Assembly: GCA_001766965.1 (NCBI GenBank)
Contig: MEKM01000067.1
Coordinates: 1 to 11,379 of the forward strand
Length of the DNA: 11,379 nucleotides
Direction of reading: 5' to 3'
DNA from: Acidobacteria bacterium RIFCSPHIGHO2_01_FULL_67_28
GTDB taxonomy: Bacteria; Acidobacteriota; Terriglobia; Acidiferrales; 2-02-FULL-67-57
Made by a program: the position numbers and the translations under genes. The first letter of the stretch is position 1; every line of letters begins with the position of its first letter. Under the pieces are notes generated by a model. That model was not told the DNA's origin. It saw only the letters and a program-made list of their open reading frames with translations, and did no database searches. Of the stretch, positions 1 to 6,780 are shown in pieces.

Positions 1-331
1 AGACGGCGATGTTGGCCTGGGTGCCGGAGTGGGGCTGGACGTTGGCGTGCTCGGCGCCGAAAAGTTTCTTGGCGCGCTCGCGGGCCAGCGACTCGACCAC
101 GTCCGCGAACTGGCAGCCGCCGTAGTAGCGCCGCCCGGGGTAGCCTTCGGCGTACTTGTTAGTGAAGACGGAGCCGGTGGCTTCGAGCACGGCCTCGCTC
201 GTGAAGTTCTCGGAGGCGATGAGCTCGAGGGTTTCGGCCTGGCGGCGGGTCTCGCGGACGATGGCGTCGTAAACTTCCGGGTCGGTCTCCTTGAGCGGGC
301 GGTCGAGCCGCTGGGCGGCGGGAGTTTTCAT
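1..331 (-). CDS. glyA: Serine hydroxymethyltransferase, N-terminal part (runs off left edge)
   Basis: The first 110 codons of a PLP-dependent serine hydroxymethyltransferase, which interconverts serine + tetrahydrofolate and glycine + methylene-tetrahydrofolate in the cytosol. Family blocks are clear and in order: ELIASENFTS (about residues 36-45), NKYAEGYPGRRYYGG (58-72) and HANVQPHSGTQAN (95-107). They align without gaps with the N-terminus of E. coli GlyA, including the Ser/Tyr/Glu residues of the substrate and PLP pocket (S40, Y60, E62, Y70 here). The PLP lysine lies outside the window. The ATG overlaps the stop of the upstream rpiB as ATGA (331-328), so the two are probably translationally coupled at the end of a four-gene operon. 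The first 15 or so residues are a little longer than in E. coli. Identification is very safe; only the C-terminal three quarters is unseen. Confidence 0.97.
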   Translation of the reverse strand, partial: MKTPAAQRLDRPLKETDPEVYDAIVRETRRQAETLELIASENFTSEAVLEATGSVFTNKYAEGYPGRRYYGGCQFADVVESLARERAKKLFGAEHANVQPHSGTQANIAV

Positions 332-807
332 TTGGCGCGCGAAAGGGCGGGGGGCCGCTCGAGCTCGGTGATCTTGTCGATGCGGCGCTGGTGGCGCCCG
401 CCGCCGAACTTGCCTTTCAGCCACTCTTCGACGATGGCGGCGGCGTGGTCGGCGTCCACCACGCGCGCGCCTACGCAGAGGACGTTGGCGTCGGTGTGCT
501 CGGCGGCCATGCGGGCGGTGTAGGTGTCGTTGCAGGTGGCGGCGCGGATGCCCTGGGTCTTGTTGGCAGCGATGGCCATGCCCAGGCCGGTGCCGCAGAC
601 CAGTATGCCGCGGTCGCTCTCGGCGTTGGCGACGCTTTGGGCGACGAGCCTGGCGTAGTCCGGGTAGTCCACCGACTCTTCCGAATGCGTGCCGAAGTCG
701 AGGACTTCGAAGCCCTTCTTTTGCAGAAGCTCTTTGATGCGGTCCTTGACCTGGTAGCCGGCGTGGTCGGCGCCCAGGGCGATGCGCCGCGTCTTCTTAT
801 CCACCAT
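328..807 (-). CDS. rpiB: Ribose-5-phosphate isomerase B
   Basis: A 159-residue RpiB/LacAB-family sugar-phosphate isomerase, which interconverts ribose-5-phosphate and ribulose-5-phosphate in the non-oxidative pentose phosphate pathway. The N-terminal phosphate/substrate motif ADHAGY (residues 13-18), the catalytic-cysteine block GILVCGTGLGMAIAANK (C71, T73) and the HTDANVLCVGAR block (H104, R115) are all present. The catalytic Cys marks it as the Cys-type enzyme rather than the actinobacterial Glu-type. Length is slightly above the usual ~145-150, because of a short charged C-terminal tail after the RIDKI segment. An AGAGAGG-like purine stretch precedes the ATG. The stop overlaps the glyA start (ATGA). 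An upstream gap of 62 bp separates it from the ftsB-like gene; I see no clear terminator or strong promoter there, so the operon probably continues through. Confidence 0.96.
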   Translation of the reverse strand: MVDKKTRRIALGADHAGYQVKDRIKELLQKKGFEVLDFGTHSEESVDYPDYARLVAQSVANAESDRGILVCGTGLGMAIAANKTQGIRAATCNDTYTARMAAEHTDANVLCVGARVVDADHAAAIVEEWLKGKFGGGRHQRRIDKITELERPPALSRAK

Positions 808-869
808 GACGCCTCTCTCTTCCCGGCGATTCTCCCACAGTCGCCCGCGGCCTTCAAGGCGGGGCGGGG

Positions 870-1217
870 TCAGCGCTTCTTGTCGGTTTCAGGCTCTTTT
901 TCGGGCGGAGGTTTTTCCGGCAGGGTGACGACTTTCTCTCCCGGCCGCGCCATCTTCAATTGCTCGCGGGCCACGCGCTCGATTTCGCGCGGGTCTTTCT
1001 TCAGCGCTTCGATCTCGGTGGCCAGGCGGCGGTTTTCCTCCTCCAGCCGCAGGATTTCTTTTTCGAGCTGCTCGAGGGTTTGGCGCTGGCGCCGCAGCGC
1101 CAGATACCCGTTCTCGCCGAAGACGGTGTGGACCACCAGGGCGAGCAGCGCCAACCCCACGAAAGCGAGCGCGGCGCGGGGCCAGCGGGAGCGGGCGACG
1201 GCGGGCACCGGGGTCAC
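870..1217 (-). CDS. FtsB/DivIC-family septum formation initiator protein
   Basis: A 115-residue bitopic membrane protein with the layout of FtsB/DivIC divisome proteins. It has a short cytoplasmic N-terminus, one membrane helix (about 14-32), a charged coiled coil (about 40-73, heptad-rich in Leu/Glu/Arg), then the family's DPREIERVAREQLKMARPGE block (75-94), and a Pro/Glu/Lys-rich tail. The GTG start at 1217 overlaps the TGA of the upstream phosphohexomutase as GTGA. An open frame continues upstream to 1511, but that part is antiparallel shadow of the mutase and lacks the protein's features, so I reject the longer start. In the family, FtsB bridges FtsQ and FtsL at the septum and regulates septal peptidoglycan synthesis. 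Coupling to a hexose-phosphate mutase suggests co-expression of envelope precursor and division functions, but that is inference. Confidence 0.88.
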   Translation of the reverse strand: MTPVPAVARSRWPRAALAFVGLALLALVVHTVFGENGYLALRRQRQTLEQLEKEILRLEEENRRLATEIEALKKDPREIERVAREQLKMARPGEKVVTLPEKPPPEKEPETDKKR

Positions 1218-2626
1218 TCCAGCACGAACTTCTTCGCGGCTTCGACCAGCGCCATCGTCTCTTTTTCCGAGTGCGCTTCGCAGTAGCAGCGCACCACCGG
1301 CTCGGTGCCGCTCAAGCGCATCAGCACCCAGGAGTCGTCGTCGAAAAGCAGCTTCAAGCCGTCGGCGCGGTTGACCCCGGCGACCTTGCGGCCGTCGAAG
1401 CTCTTCGGGTCGCGCCGAATGCGCTCGGCCAGGCGGTCGCGCACCCCGGCCTCGAGGTGCAGGTTGACCCGCACCGGGTAGTAGGCGCCCACCTTGCCGA
1501 ACAACGCGCACAACTGCTCGCCGAGCGAAGCCTGCCGCCGCGCCACCATCTCCGCCACCAGCAGGCAGGCCAGGATGCCGTCCTTCTCGGGGACGTGGCC
1601 GTAGATGCTCAAGCCGGCGCTCTCTTCGCCGCCGATGGCGATCTTGTCCTGCTGGATGAGCTCGCCGATGTACTTGAAGCCCACCGGAGTCTCGTGGATG
1701 GCGGCCTTGTGGTGGCGGGCGACGGCGTCGACGAGATGCGTGGTGGCGACGCTGCGGGCGGTGGCCCGCGGCCAGGCCGGGCGGGTCTCGAGCAGGTAGT
1801 CGAGCAGCAGGGCGATGACGTGGTTGGCGGAGATGAAGGCGCCGTCGCGGTCGAGCACGCCGAAGCGGTCGGCGTCGCCGTCGGTGGAAAGCCCGAGATG
1901 CGCCCCGCGCTCTTTCACCTGCTCGCGCAGGGCGGTGAGGATTTCGTCGGAGGGCTCGGGCGGGTGGCCGCCGAAGAGGACGTCGCGGTAGCCGTGCAGG
2001 GTGTGGACTTCGACGCCGCGCTCTTTCAAAAAGCTGTCGAGGTAGCCGACCCCGGTGCCGTAGAGCGGGTCGAAAACCACTTTCAGCCCGGCGCGCTGCA
2101 TCTCCGCAACGGAAATCTTTTCCGTCAGCGCTTCCAGGTAAGCCGGCCGGGCGTCGATTTCCTCGTGGCTGCGGCGTTCGCCGCGGGCCGGCTCGGGCGG
2201 GGCAGCCAGGTGTTTCTCGGCCAGTGCCTCGAGTTGCTTCGTAACTTCAGGCAGAGCGGGGGCGCCGTCGGGGGTGGAGAACTTGATGCCGTTGTACTCC
2301 GGGGGGTTGTGGCTGGCGGTGAAGTTGATGCCGCCGTCGGTCTTCCGCCGCCGGATCTCGTAGGCGATGGTGGGCGTGGGGGTCGGCTGCTTGCAGAGGA
2401 AGCAATGGACGTCGCGGGCGCTCAAGAGCTCGACGGCGGTGCGGGCGAACTCATCGGAGAAGAAGCGGGTGTCGTAGCCGACCACGAGGCGCGGGTTGCG
2501 CGGGTTCTGCCGGCGGACGTAGTCGGCGATGGCGGCGACGGCGGCGCGCACCCCGTCGAAGGTGAAATCCTCGGCGATGATGCCGCGCCAGCCGGAGGTG
2601 CCGAAATGAATCTTCTTGAGCGGCAT
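1214..2626 (-). CDS. Alpha-D-phosphohexomutase (phosphoglucomutase/phosphomannomutase family)
   Basis: A 470-residue phosphohexomutase, which moves a phosphate between C1 and C6 of a hexose (or hexosamine). All four family signatures are visible: the N-terminal FGTSGWRG (8-15), the active-site serine loop TASHNPPEYNG (phosphoserine S105), the metal-binding loop STDGDADRFG (D249, D251, D253), the sugar-specificity loop GGEESAG, and the C-terminal phosphate-binding RLSGTEP. Length is normal for the family. The FGTSGWRGII opening and GGEESAG loop look more like the phosphoglucomutase/phosphomannomutase branch than classical GlmM, so substrate is left open. The frame stays open to 2818, but nothing upstream of the ATG at 2626 resembles the family and that stretch contains the intergenic region. 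There is no convincing Shine-Dalgarno, and a TACAAT box ends 9 bp before the ATG (see promoter entry). First gene of the operon leading to ftsB, rpiB and glyA. Confidence 0.93.
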   Translation of the reverse strand: MPLKKIHFGTSGWRGIIAEDFTFDGVRAAVAAIADYVRRQNPRNPRLVVGYDTRFFSDEFARTAVELLSARDVHCFLCKQPTPTPTIAYEIRRRKTDGGINFTASHNPPEYNGIKFSTPDGAPALPEVTKQLEALAEKHLAAPPEPARGERRSHEEIDARPAYLEALTEKISVAEMQRAGLKVVFDPLYGTGVGYLDSFLKERGVEVHTLHGYRDVLFGGHPPEPSDEILTALREQVKERGAHLGLSTDGDADRFGVLDRDGAFISANHVIALLLDYLLETRPAWPRATARSVATTHLVDAVARHHKAAIHETPVGFKYIGELIQQDKIAIGGEESAGLSIYGHVPEKDGILACLLVAEMVARRQASLGEQLCALFGKVGAYYPVRVNLHLEAGVRDRLAERIRRDPKSFDGRKVAGVNRADGLKLLFDDDSWVLMRLSGTEPVVRCYCEAHSEKETMALVEAAKKFVLE

Positions 2627-2635
2627 TCGCGGCCT

Positions 2636-2665
2636 ATTGTATCGTGGGAGCGCGCCGGGGGGCAA
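2636..2665 (-). promoter_or_regulatory. Candidate sigma70 promoter of the phosphohexomutase operon
   Basis: On the minus strand a TTGCCC box (2665-2660, 4/6 to consensus) is followed after 18 bp by TACAAT (2641-2636, 5/6). The -10 box ends only 9 bp before the ATG at 2626, so the expected start point falls within a few bases of the codon. Visible: the two boxes and spacing. Inferred: promoter activity and a near-leaderless transcript. The -35 is weak. Confidence 0.45.
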
Positions 2666-2677
2666 ATGGGCCGAGCG

Positions 2678-2690
2678 CCCGAGACTCGGG
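2678..2690. promoter_or_regulatory. 13-bp dyad upstream of cutA
   Basis: CCCGAG-A-CTCGGG is a perfect 6-bp inverted repeat around a single base. It lies in the 76-bp divergent gap between the phosphohexomutase and cutA, just before the cutA ribosome binding region and upstream of the minus-strand -35 box. It could be a repressor site or a short hairpin in the cutA leader. In DNA this GC-rich, a dyad of this size can also arise by chance. Confidence 0.3.
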
Positions 2691-2702
2691 GCGAGGGAAG
2701 CC

Positions 2703-3083
2703 ATGACCGACAAAGTGGTGGTGTTCGTCACCTGCGGGTCGGCGAGTGAAGCTGGCCGCATCGCCCGGGCGCTGGTGGAAGAGCGGCTGGCCGCCTGCGT
2801 GAGCATCTCCAGCTCCATCCGCTCCGTCTACCGCTGGGGCGGGAAGCTCTGCGACGACCGGGAAGTGCTGCTGGTGATCAAGACTTCGCGGGACCTGTTT
2901 GACCGCGTGCGGCGCGCGGTGGAGAGGATGCACAGCTACCAGGTGCCGGAAGTGATTTGCCTGCCGGTGATTGACGGCGCACCCAACTACCTGAACTGGC
3001 TCGCGGGCGAGCTGGGCGGCGCGGCGGGGCCGGTGACGGCGCCGCGCAAACCCCGGGCGGGATCAACACGCCGCAAGAAATGA
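2703..3083 (+). CDS. cutA: CutA1 divalent-cation tolerance protein
   Basis: A 126-residue CutA1-family protein, a small ferredoxin-like-fold protein that forms very stable trimers and is linked to divalent-cation tolerance in E. coli; its molecular role is still debated. Family features: the opening VFVTCGSASEAGRIARALVE, the AACVS strand (about 30-34), the SVYRWGGKLCDDREVLLVIKT block (about 41-61), then the HSYQVPEVICLPV and YLNWL segments. The ATG at 2703 with a GAGGGAAG ribosome binding stretch is preferred; the frame is open back to 2616, but the family begins at this Met. Compared with E. coli CutA it has a basic, Pro-rich C-terminal tail of about 20 residues (PRKPRAGSTRRKK end). It lies 14 bp upstream of corA on the same strand, so the two are probably co-transcribed. 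Confidence 0.93.
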   Translation: MTDKVVVFVTCGSASEAGRIARALVEERLAACVSISSSIRSVYRWGGKLCDDREVLLVIKTSRDLFDRVRRAVERMHSYQVPEVICLPVIDGAPNYLNWLAGELGGAAGPVTAPRKPRAGSTRRKK

Positions 3084-3097
3084 GCGAGGCCTAGACG

Positions 3098-4057
3098 ATG
3101 GGACAACCTCCGGAAGTCAAGACTCCCGCACCGGCGCCGACGGTCCCCGCCGAGCTGCGGCCGCTGCTCATCCACGAGAGCGCCCACCTGCGCTGGTTCC
3201 ACTTGGAAGAGCCGGAGTCGCCCCTGCTCGAGCGCCTGGGGCAGGAGTTCGGCTTCCACGAGCTCGAAATCGAAGACTGCCGCCACCAGCGCCACACCGC
3301 CAAGATCGAGGAGTACGAGAACCACATCTTCGTCATCGGCAATACGCTGCACTTCGTGCCCGAAACCTTGGGGGTCTGGTTCGGCGAGCTGGCGATGTTC
3401 GTGGGGCACGACTTCCTGATCACCGTGCACGTGGGGCCGACGCGTTCGGTGACGGAGCGCGTGGTACGGGTGAAGGCCATCACCAAGCTGCAGCGGCCCG
3501 ACCGGGCGCTGTATGAGTTACTCGACAGCATGGGGGACCGCTACCTGCCCGTGCTCGACCAGATCGGCGAGCGCATCGACCAGCTCGAGGACGAAATCCA
3601 CCAGAACCCCAGCCCCAAGGCCCTGGAAGAAATCTTCGCCGTGCGCCGGGGGTTGACCGAGTTCCGCCGGATTGTGGGCAGCATGCGGGAGATGGTGAAT
3701 TCCCTCATGCGCCAGCGCGCGCCCTACTACCGCGCCGACATGGCCGCCTACTGGCGCGACCTCTACGACCACATCATCCGCGCCCTGACCACGATTGAGA
3801 ACCATCGCGAGCTGCTGGCCAGCGTGCTGGAGATCTACTTGACCTCCATGGCCAACCGCACTAACGAAGTGATGAAGGTGCTCACCGTGTGGGCCACCAT
3901 TGCGCTGCCCCTGGTGGTGCTCACCGGCTACTTCGGCATGAACTTCCCGCACTTGCCCATGATCGAGTCGCCCTACGGGCACCTGGTCATCACCCTCGCC
4001 ATGATTGCCCTGACGGTGGGATTGCTCTTCTTCTTCCGCAAGCGCCGAATCTTCTAG
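3098..4057 (+). CDS. corA: CorA-family magnesium/cobalt transporter
   Basis: A 319-residue CorA (2-TM-GxN) transporter. In the family, a homopentamer forms a Mg2+ (also Co2+/Ni2+) channel in the inner membrane, with a large cytosolic funnel domain. Here the N-terminal ~255 residues form the alpha/beta and long-helix funnel, ending in the stalk helix. TM1 spans about 260-281 and ends in the diagnostic GMN selectivity motif (280-282, in YFGMNFP). TM2 is about 296-314, followed by the basic cytosolic end RKRRIF. The family's hallmark order and the very short C-terminal tail are both present, and length is typical. It follows cutA by 14 bp, giving a divalent-metal pair. No M-box or other Mg2+ riboswitch-length leader exists upstream of this gene or cutA. 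Substrate preference cannot be told from sequence alone. Confidence 0.95.
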   Translation: MGQPPEVKTPAPAPTVPAELRPLLIHESAHLRWFHLEEPESPLLERLGQEFGFHELEIEDCRHQRHTAKIEEYENHIFVIGNTLHFVPETLGVWFGELAMFVGHDFLITVHVGPTRSVTERVVRVKAITKLQRPDRALYELLDSMGDRYLPVLDQIGERIDQLEDEIHQNPSPKALEEIFAVRRGLTEFRRIVGSMREMVNSLMRQRAPYYRADMAAYWRDLYDHIIRALTTIENHRELLASVLEIYLTSMANRTNEVMKVLTVWATIALPLVVLTGYFGMNFPHLPMIESPYGHLVITLAMIALTVGLLFFFRKRRIF

Positions 4058-4082
4058 CGCGGGCGCGGCAAGCGCGCTTTTC
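4056..4082 (+). terminator. Weak intrinsic terminator candidate after corA
   Basis: AGCGCG (starting in the corA stop codon, 4056-4061) can pair with CGCGCT (4073-4078) across an 11-nt loop and is followed directly by TTTT. The stem is short but all GC apart from one pair. It sits in the 60-bp convergent gap between corA and the minus-strand PLP enzyme, where a terminator is expected. The T run is short, so confidence is modest. Confidence 0.35.
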
Positions 4083-4117
4083 CCTCCGGATCATGAAGCG
4101 GGTGGCGTTGTCCCGCG

Positions 4118-5257
4118 CTACACGTGGGTGAGGGCCCGGTCGAGGTCGGCGATGAGGTCTTCGACGTCTTCGATGCCCACGGAAATCCGCACCAGGCCGT
4201 CGGTGATGCCGATCTTCTGCCGTTCCTCGGGCGGCACGGAGGCGTGGGTCATGGTGGCCGGGTGGGAGATGAGGGTCTCGACTCCGCCCAGGCTTTCCCC
4301 GAGCGAGCACACCTTCACCTGGCGCAGCATCCGCTGCGCCGCTCCGAGCGAGCCCAGCTCGAACGACAGCATGGCTCCGAAGCCTTTCATTTGCTTCTTC
4401 GCCAGCTCGTGCTGCGGGTGGGACTTCAGGCCGGGGTAGAAAACGCGCTGCACCTTCCGGTGCGGCTCGAGGAACGCGGCGATGGCCCGGCCGTTCTTAT
4501 CGTGCTGCGGCATGCGCACCGCCAGGGTCTTCACCCCGCGCAGCACCAGCCAGCAGTCGAAGGGCCCGAGAATCGCCCCGGCGGACTTCTGGATGAAGTA
4601 GAGCCGGTCGTAGTCTTCCTGGCGGTTGAGGATGACGGCGCCGCCGATGGAGTCGCTGTGGCCGTTCAGGAACTTGGTGGTGGAGTGCACCACCATGTCG
4701 GCGCCGAACTCGAGCGGCCGCTGCAGGTAGGGGCTCATGAAGGTGTTGTCGACGACGAGCGGCACCCCGCGGGCGCGGGCCAGCCGGCTCATCTCGCGGA
4801 GGTCGCTCACGGCCATGGTGGGATTGGTGGGGGTTTCGATGTAGAGCAGGCGGGTGTTCTTCTTGAAGGCCTTCTCGACTTCCGCGGCGCTGGTGGTGTC
4901 GACGAAGCTGAACTCCAGCCCGAAGCGCAGAAGCACTTTGGTGAAGAGCCGGTAGACGCCGCCGTAGACGGCGTGGGAGCAGATGACGTGGTCGCCGCTC
5001 TTGAGCAAGGTCATCACCGCGTTGATGGCGGCCATGCCGGAGGCGAAGGCCAGCGCCCGCTCGCCGCCCTCGAGCCGCGCCAGGTTGCGCTCCAGGGCCG
5101 AGCGGGTGGGGTTGGCCGAGCGCGCGTACTCGTAGCCCTTGTGCTTGCCCATCTCCTCCTGGACGTAGGTGGAGGTCTGGTAGATGGGGGCGACGACGGC
5201 GCCGGTCGAAGGGTCGGGTTCCTGCCCGACGTGGATGGCGTCAGTAGAGAAGCCCAT
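4118..5257 (-). CDS. Cystathionine gamma-synthase / gamma-lyase family PLP enzyme
   Basis: A 379-residue Cys/Met-metabolism PLP-dependent enzyme (fold type I; MetB/MetC/MGL/CGL family). The PLP lysine is K195 in HSTTKFLNGHSD, the pyridine-nitrogen aspartate D170 is in VVDNTF, and Y98 (HAVYGGVYR) and the YEYARSANPTR segment (42-52, supplying Tyr and Arg to the neighbouring subunit's PLP phosphate) are all in place. The C-terminal SLGGVETLISHPATMTHASVP and ITDGLVRISVGIE blocks are also typical. Length is normal. Sequence cannot firmly separate gamma-synthase (trans-sulfuration to cystathionine from O-acyl-homoserine + Cys) from gamma-lyase (cystathionine to Cys) or O-acetylhomoserine sulfhydrylase; the compact ~380-residue length argues for CGS/CGL. 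A strong AGGAGG stretch precedes the ATG. It is monocistronic in this window, with no SAM or cobalamin riboswitch-sized leader (154 bp divergent gap). Confidence 0.93.
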   Translation of the reverse strand: MGFSTDAIHVGQEPDPSTGAVVAPIYQTSTYVQEEMGKHKGYEYARSANPTRSALERNLARLEGGERALAFASGMAAINAVMTLLKSGDHVICSHAVYGGVYRLFTKVLLRFGLEFSFVDTTSAAEVEKAFKKNTRLLYIETPTNPTMAVSDLREMSRLARARGVPLVVDNTFMSPYLQRPLEFGADMVVHSTTKFLNGHSDSIGGAVILNRQEDYDRLYFIQKSAGAILGPFDCWLVLRGVKTLAVRMPQHDKNGRAIAAFLEPHRKVQRVFYPGLKSHPQHELAKKQMKGFGAMLSFELGSLGAAQRMLRQVKVCSLGESLGGVETLISHPATMTHASVPPEERQKIGITDGLVRISVGIEDVEDLIADLDRALTHV

Positions 5258-5304
5258 AGGGGTCGTTCCTCCTCCGAAGCGCGCTTTTCTCTCGGCAACG
5301 CACC

Positions 5305-5351
5305 GTGCTAGACTGGTTCCCGGCGCGGAGACAGGAAAAGTAAGCTAGCAC
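5305..5351. promoter_or_regulatory. Divergent control region with inverted GTGCTAG / CTAGCAC pair
   Basis: The 154-bp gap (5258-5411) between the PLP enzyme and the M48 protease holds GTGCTAG (5305-5311) and its exact inverse CTAGCAC (5345-5351), 33 bp apart. Each copy includes a TGCTAG extended -10-like core: plus strand TGC-TAGACT (5306-5314, 4/6), minus strand TGC-TAGCTT (3/6). If both are promoters they point towards each other and the transcripts would overlap for about 15-30 nt. No good -35 box is seen for either. The pair could equally be an operator half-site pair. Confidence 0.3.
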
Positions 5352-5411
5352 GACCGGAGCAGTCCTGTCCAAGCCCTTTCAGGCGACTAGGGCCGCGCCC
5401 GGAAGGCTGCC

Positions 5412-6341
5412 GTGACCGCCAGGGGCACAGCTCGGGTCTTTTTCGTCGGCCTCCTTCTCTGCCTGCCTGCGACGGCGCTGGCCCAGAAGCACAAAGACGT
5501 CGAAAACATCGGCCAGCGCGACATCAACAAAGGCTCCTGGAACCTCTACTCGCTCGAGCGCGAAATCGAGCTGGGGCGGCGCCTGTCGCTTGATGTCGAA
5601 GCCCAGTCGCGGCTGCTGCGCGACCCGCGCGTCGAGGCTTACGTGGACGAGCTGGTGCAGAACCTGGTGCGCAACTCGGACGCGCGCGTGCCCTTCACCG
5701 TCAAAGTGATTGACTCCGATGAGTTGAACGCCTTCGCCCTGCCGGGCGGCTTCCTCTTCGTCAACACCGGACTGATTCTCGAGGCGCAGACGGAGGCGGA
5801 GCTGGCCGGGGTGCTGGCGCACGAGATCGCCCACGTCACCGCCCGGCACGCCACCAAGCAGTACACCAAGGCCACGCTCTTCCAATGGATGACGCTGCCG
5901 CTGGTGTTCGTCGGCGGGCCGGCCGGCTACGGCGTTCAGCAGGCCTTGAGCGTGGCCGGGCCGCTCACCTTCTTGAAGTTCAAGCGCAACGCCGAGCGCG
6001 AGGCCGACTTCCTCGGGTTGCAGTACACCTACCACGCCGGGTACGATCCGGTGGCGCTGGTGGACTTTCTCGAGCGGCTGAAGGAAAAGGACAAGGAAGG
6101 GCGGCTGGCCAAGCTTTTTTCCAGCCACCCCATGACTAAGGACCGCATCAAGCGGGCGCAGAAGGGCATCGCCGAGGTGCTGCCGCCGCGGGAAGAGTAC
6201 GTGGTTTCGACCTCGCGCTTCGACCAAATCAAGGCTTACCTGCTCGGCCGGCAGGAGTGGGAGGCGCTTTACCGCCAGGCCGAGGGGAACGAGCCGCGCC
6301 TGCGCGATCGCACGGTCGAGCCGAAGGACGAGGAGAAATGA
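5412..6341 (+). CDS. Secreted M48-family zinc metalloprotease
   Basis: A 309-residue M48-family metallopeptidase, exported by a signal peptide (basic TARGTAR, hydrophobic 9-23, ALA|Q cleavage site near 24/25). The zinc site is HEIAH at 137-141 within LAHEIAHVTARHATKQ. The third ligand is E197 in the family's AEREADFLG block, where D199 follows. The NAFALPGGFLFVNTGL strand (about 100-115) precedes the metal motif, as in BepA/YfgC and LoiP/YcaL-type periplasmic proteases. It lacks the multiple membrane helices of HtpX, and lacks the long TPR domain of BepA, so it is a short soluble form. The GTG start at 5412 has GGAAGG 5 bp upstream and gives the signal peptide directly. It ends in an ATGA overlap with the next gene. 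Likely role is periplasmic proteolysis or envelope quality control, by family analogy. Confidence 0.93.
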   Translation: MTARGTARVFFVGLLLCLPATALAQKHKDVENIGQRDINKGSWNLYSLEREIELGRRLSLDVEAQSRLLRDPRVEAYVDELVQNLVRNSDARVPFTVKVIDSDELNAFALPGGFLFVNTGLILEAQTEAELAGVLAHEIAHVTARHATKQYTKATLFQWMTLPLVFVGGPAGYGVQQALSVAGPLTFLKFKRNAEREADFLGLQYTYHAGYDPVALVDFLERLKEKDKEGRLAKLFSSHPMTKDRIKRAQKGIAEVLPPREEYVVSTSRFDQIKAYLLGRQEWEALYRQAEGNEPRLRDRTVEPKDEEK

Positions 6342-6724
6342 CGGCCCGGGCCGGGCTTCCGGGATTCCGCAGGACGCTGGCCGTCGTCCTGGCCGGCGCG
6401 CTGGCCGCGGCCGCGCTCGCCGCCGCGGAGGCCGAAGTCCGTGTGGAAGTGCAGGTTACGGCCGAAGCCACGGGTGAGCCTGTCGAGGGCGCCGCCATCT
6501 ACTTGAAGTTCAAGGAAGAGCGCTTCCTGCGGAAAGACAAGCGGATGGAGTGGAGGGTCAAGACCAACAAGGACGGCAAGGCCGTCTTTCCTCCGATTCC
6601 CGAAGGCGTCGTCCTCGTGCAGGTGATCGCCAAGGGCTGGAAGACCTACGGCGAGTACCACACCCTGGAAGGACCCAAGCAACTCCTCGAAATCAAGCTC
6701 AAACCGCCCAAGAAGTGGTTTTGA
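6338..6724 (+). CDS. Small secreted Ig-like (CarboxypepD_reg-type) protein
   Basis: A 128-residue protein with a clear signal peptide (RR at 11-12, Ala/Leu-rich core 13-29, AXA-type site around 28-32). It is followed by a single beta-sandwich-like domain of about 95 residues. The pattern VEVQVTAEATGEPVEGAAIYLKF ... TNKDGKAVFPPIPEGVVLVQVIAKGWKTY is that of carboxypeptidase regulatory-like / CNA-B-like domains: variable substituent, a DGKAVF turn, and a PEG strand. No catalytic residues are evident. The ATG at 6338 overlaps the protease stop (ATGA) and has AGGAG 3 nt upstream. An earlier in-frame Met at 6257 lies inside the protease gene and would bury the signal peptide, so I reject it. Tight coupling suggests it works with the M48 protease, as partner, substrate or inhibitor, but nothing in the sequence decides which. 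Confidence 0.8.
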   Translation: MTARAGLPGFRRTLAVVLAGALAAAALAAAEAEVRVEVQVTAEATGEPVEGAAIYLKFKEERFLRKDKRMEWRVKTNKDGKAVFPPIPEGVVLVQVIAKGWKTYGEYHTLEGPKQLLEIKLKPPKKWF

Positions 6725-6780
6725 AGCCGGCGGTTTTCGCGCGCAAGGCAATCCTCTGACCAAAGCCGCTCGCGCGGCGG

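Noticed and set aside
1271..2749. Long plus-strand open frame (about 490 codons) opposite the phosphohexomutase
   Set aside because: It is antisense to a well-supported enzyme with all catalytic motifs; its Gly/Ala/Val/His-rich composition is the usual shadow of a GC-rich gene.
2627..2818. Longer start (2818) for the phosphohexomutase
   Set aside because: It would overlap cutA and the intergenic gap; the family sequence begins right after the Met at 2626.
4124..5311. Plus-strand open frame of about 395 codons opposite the PLP enzyme
   Set aside because: Antisense to a gene with a clear PLP lysine and family blocks; no domain or signal is recognisable in the shadow.
5258..5411. SAM or other sulfur riboswitch before the PLP enzyme
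   Set aside because: I looked for a long structured leader with a terminator and saw none; only a short predicted leader and an AGGAGG ribosome binding site.
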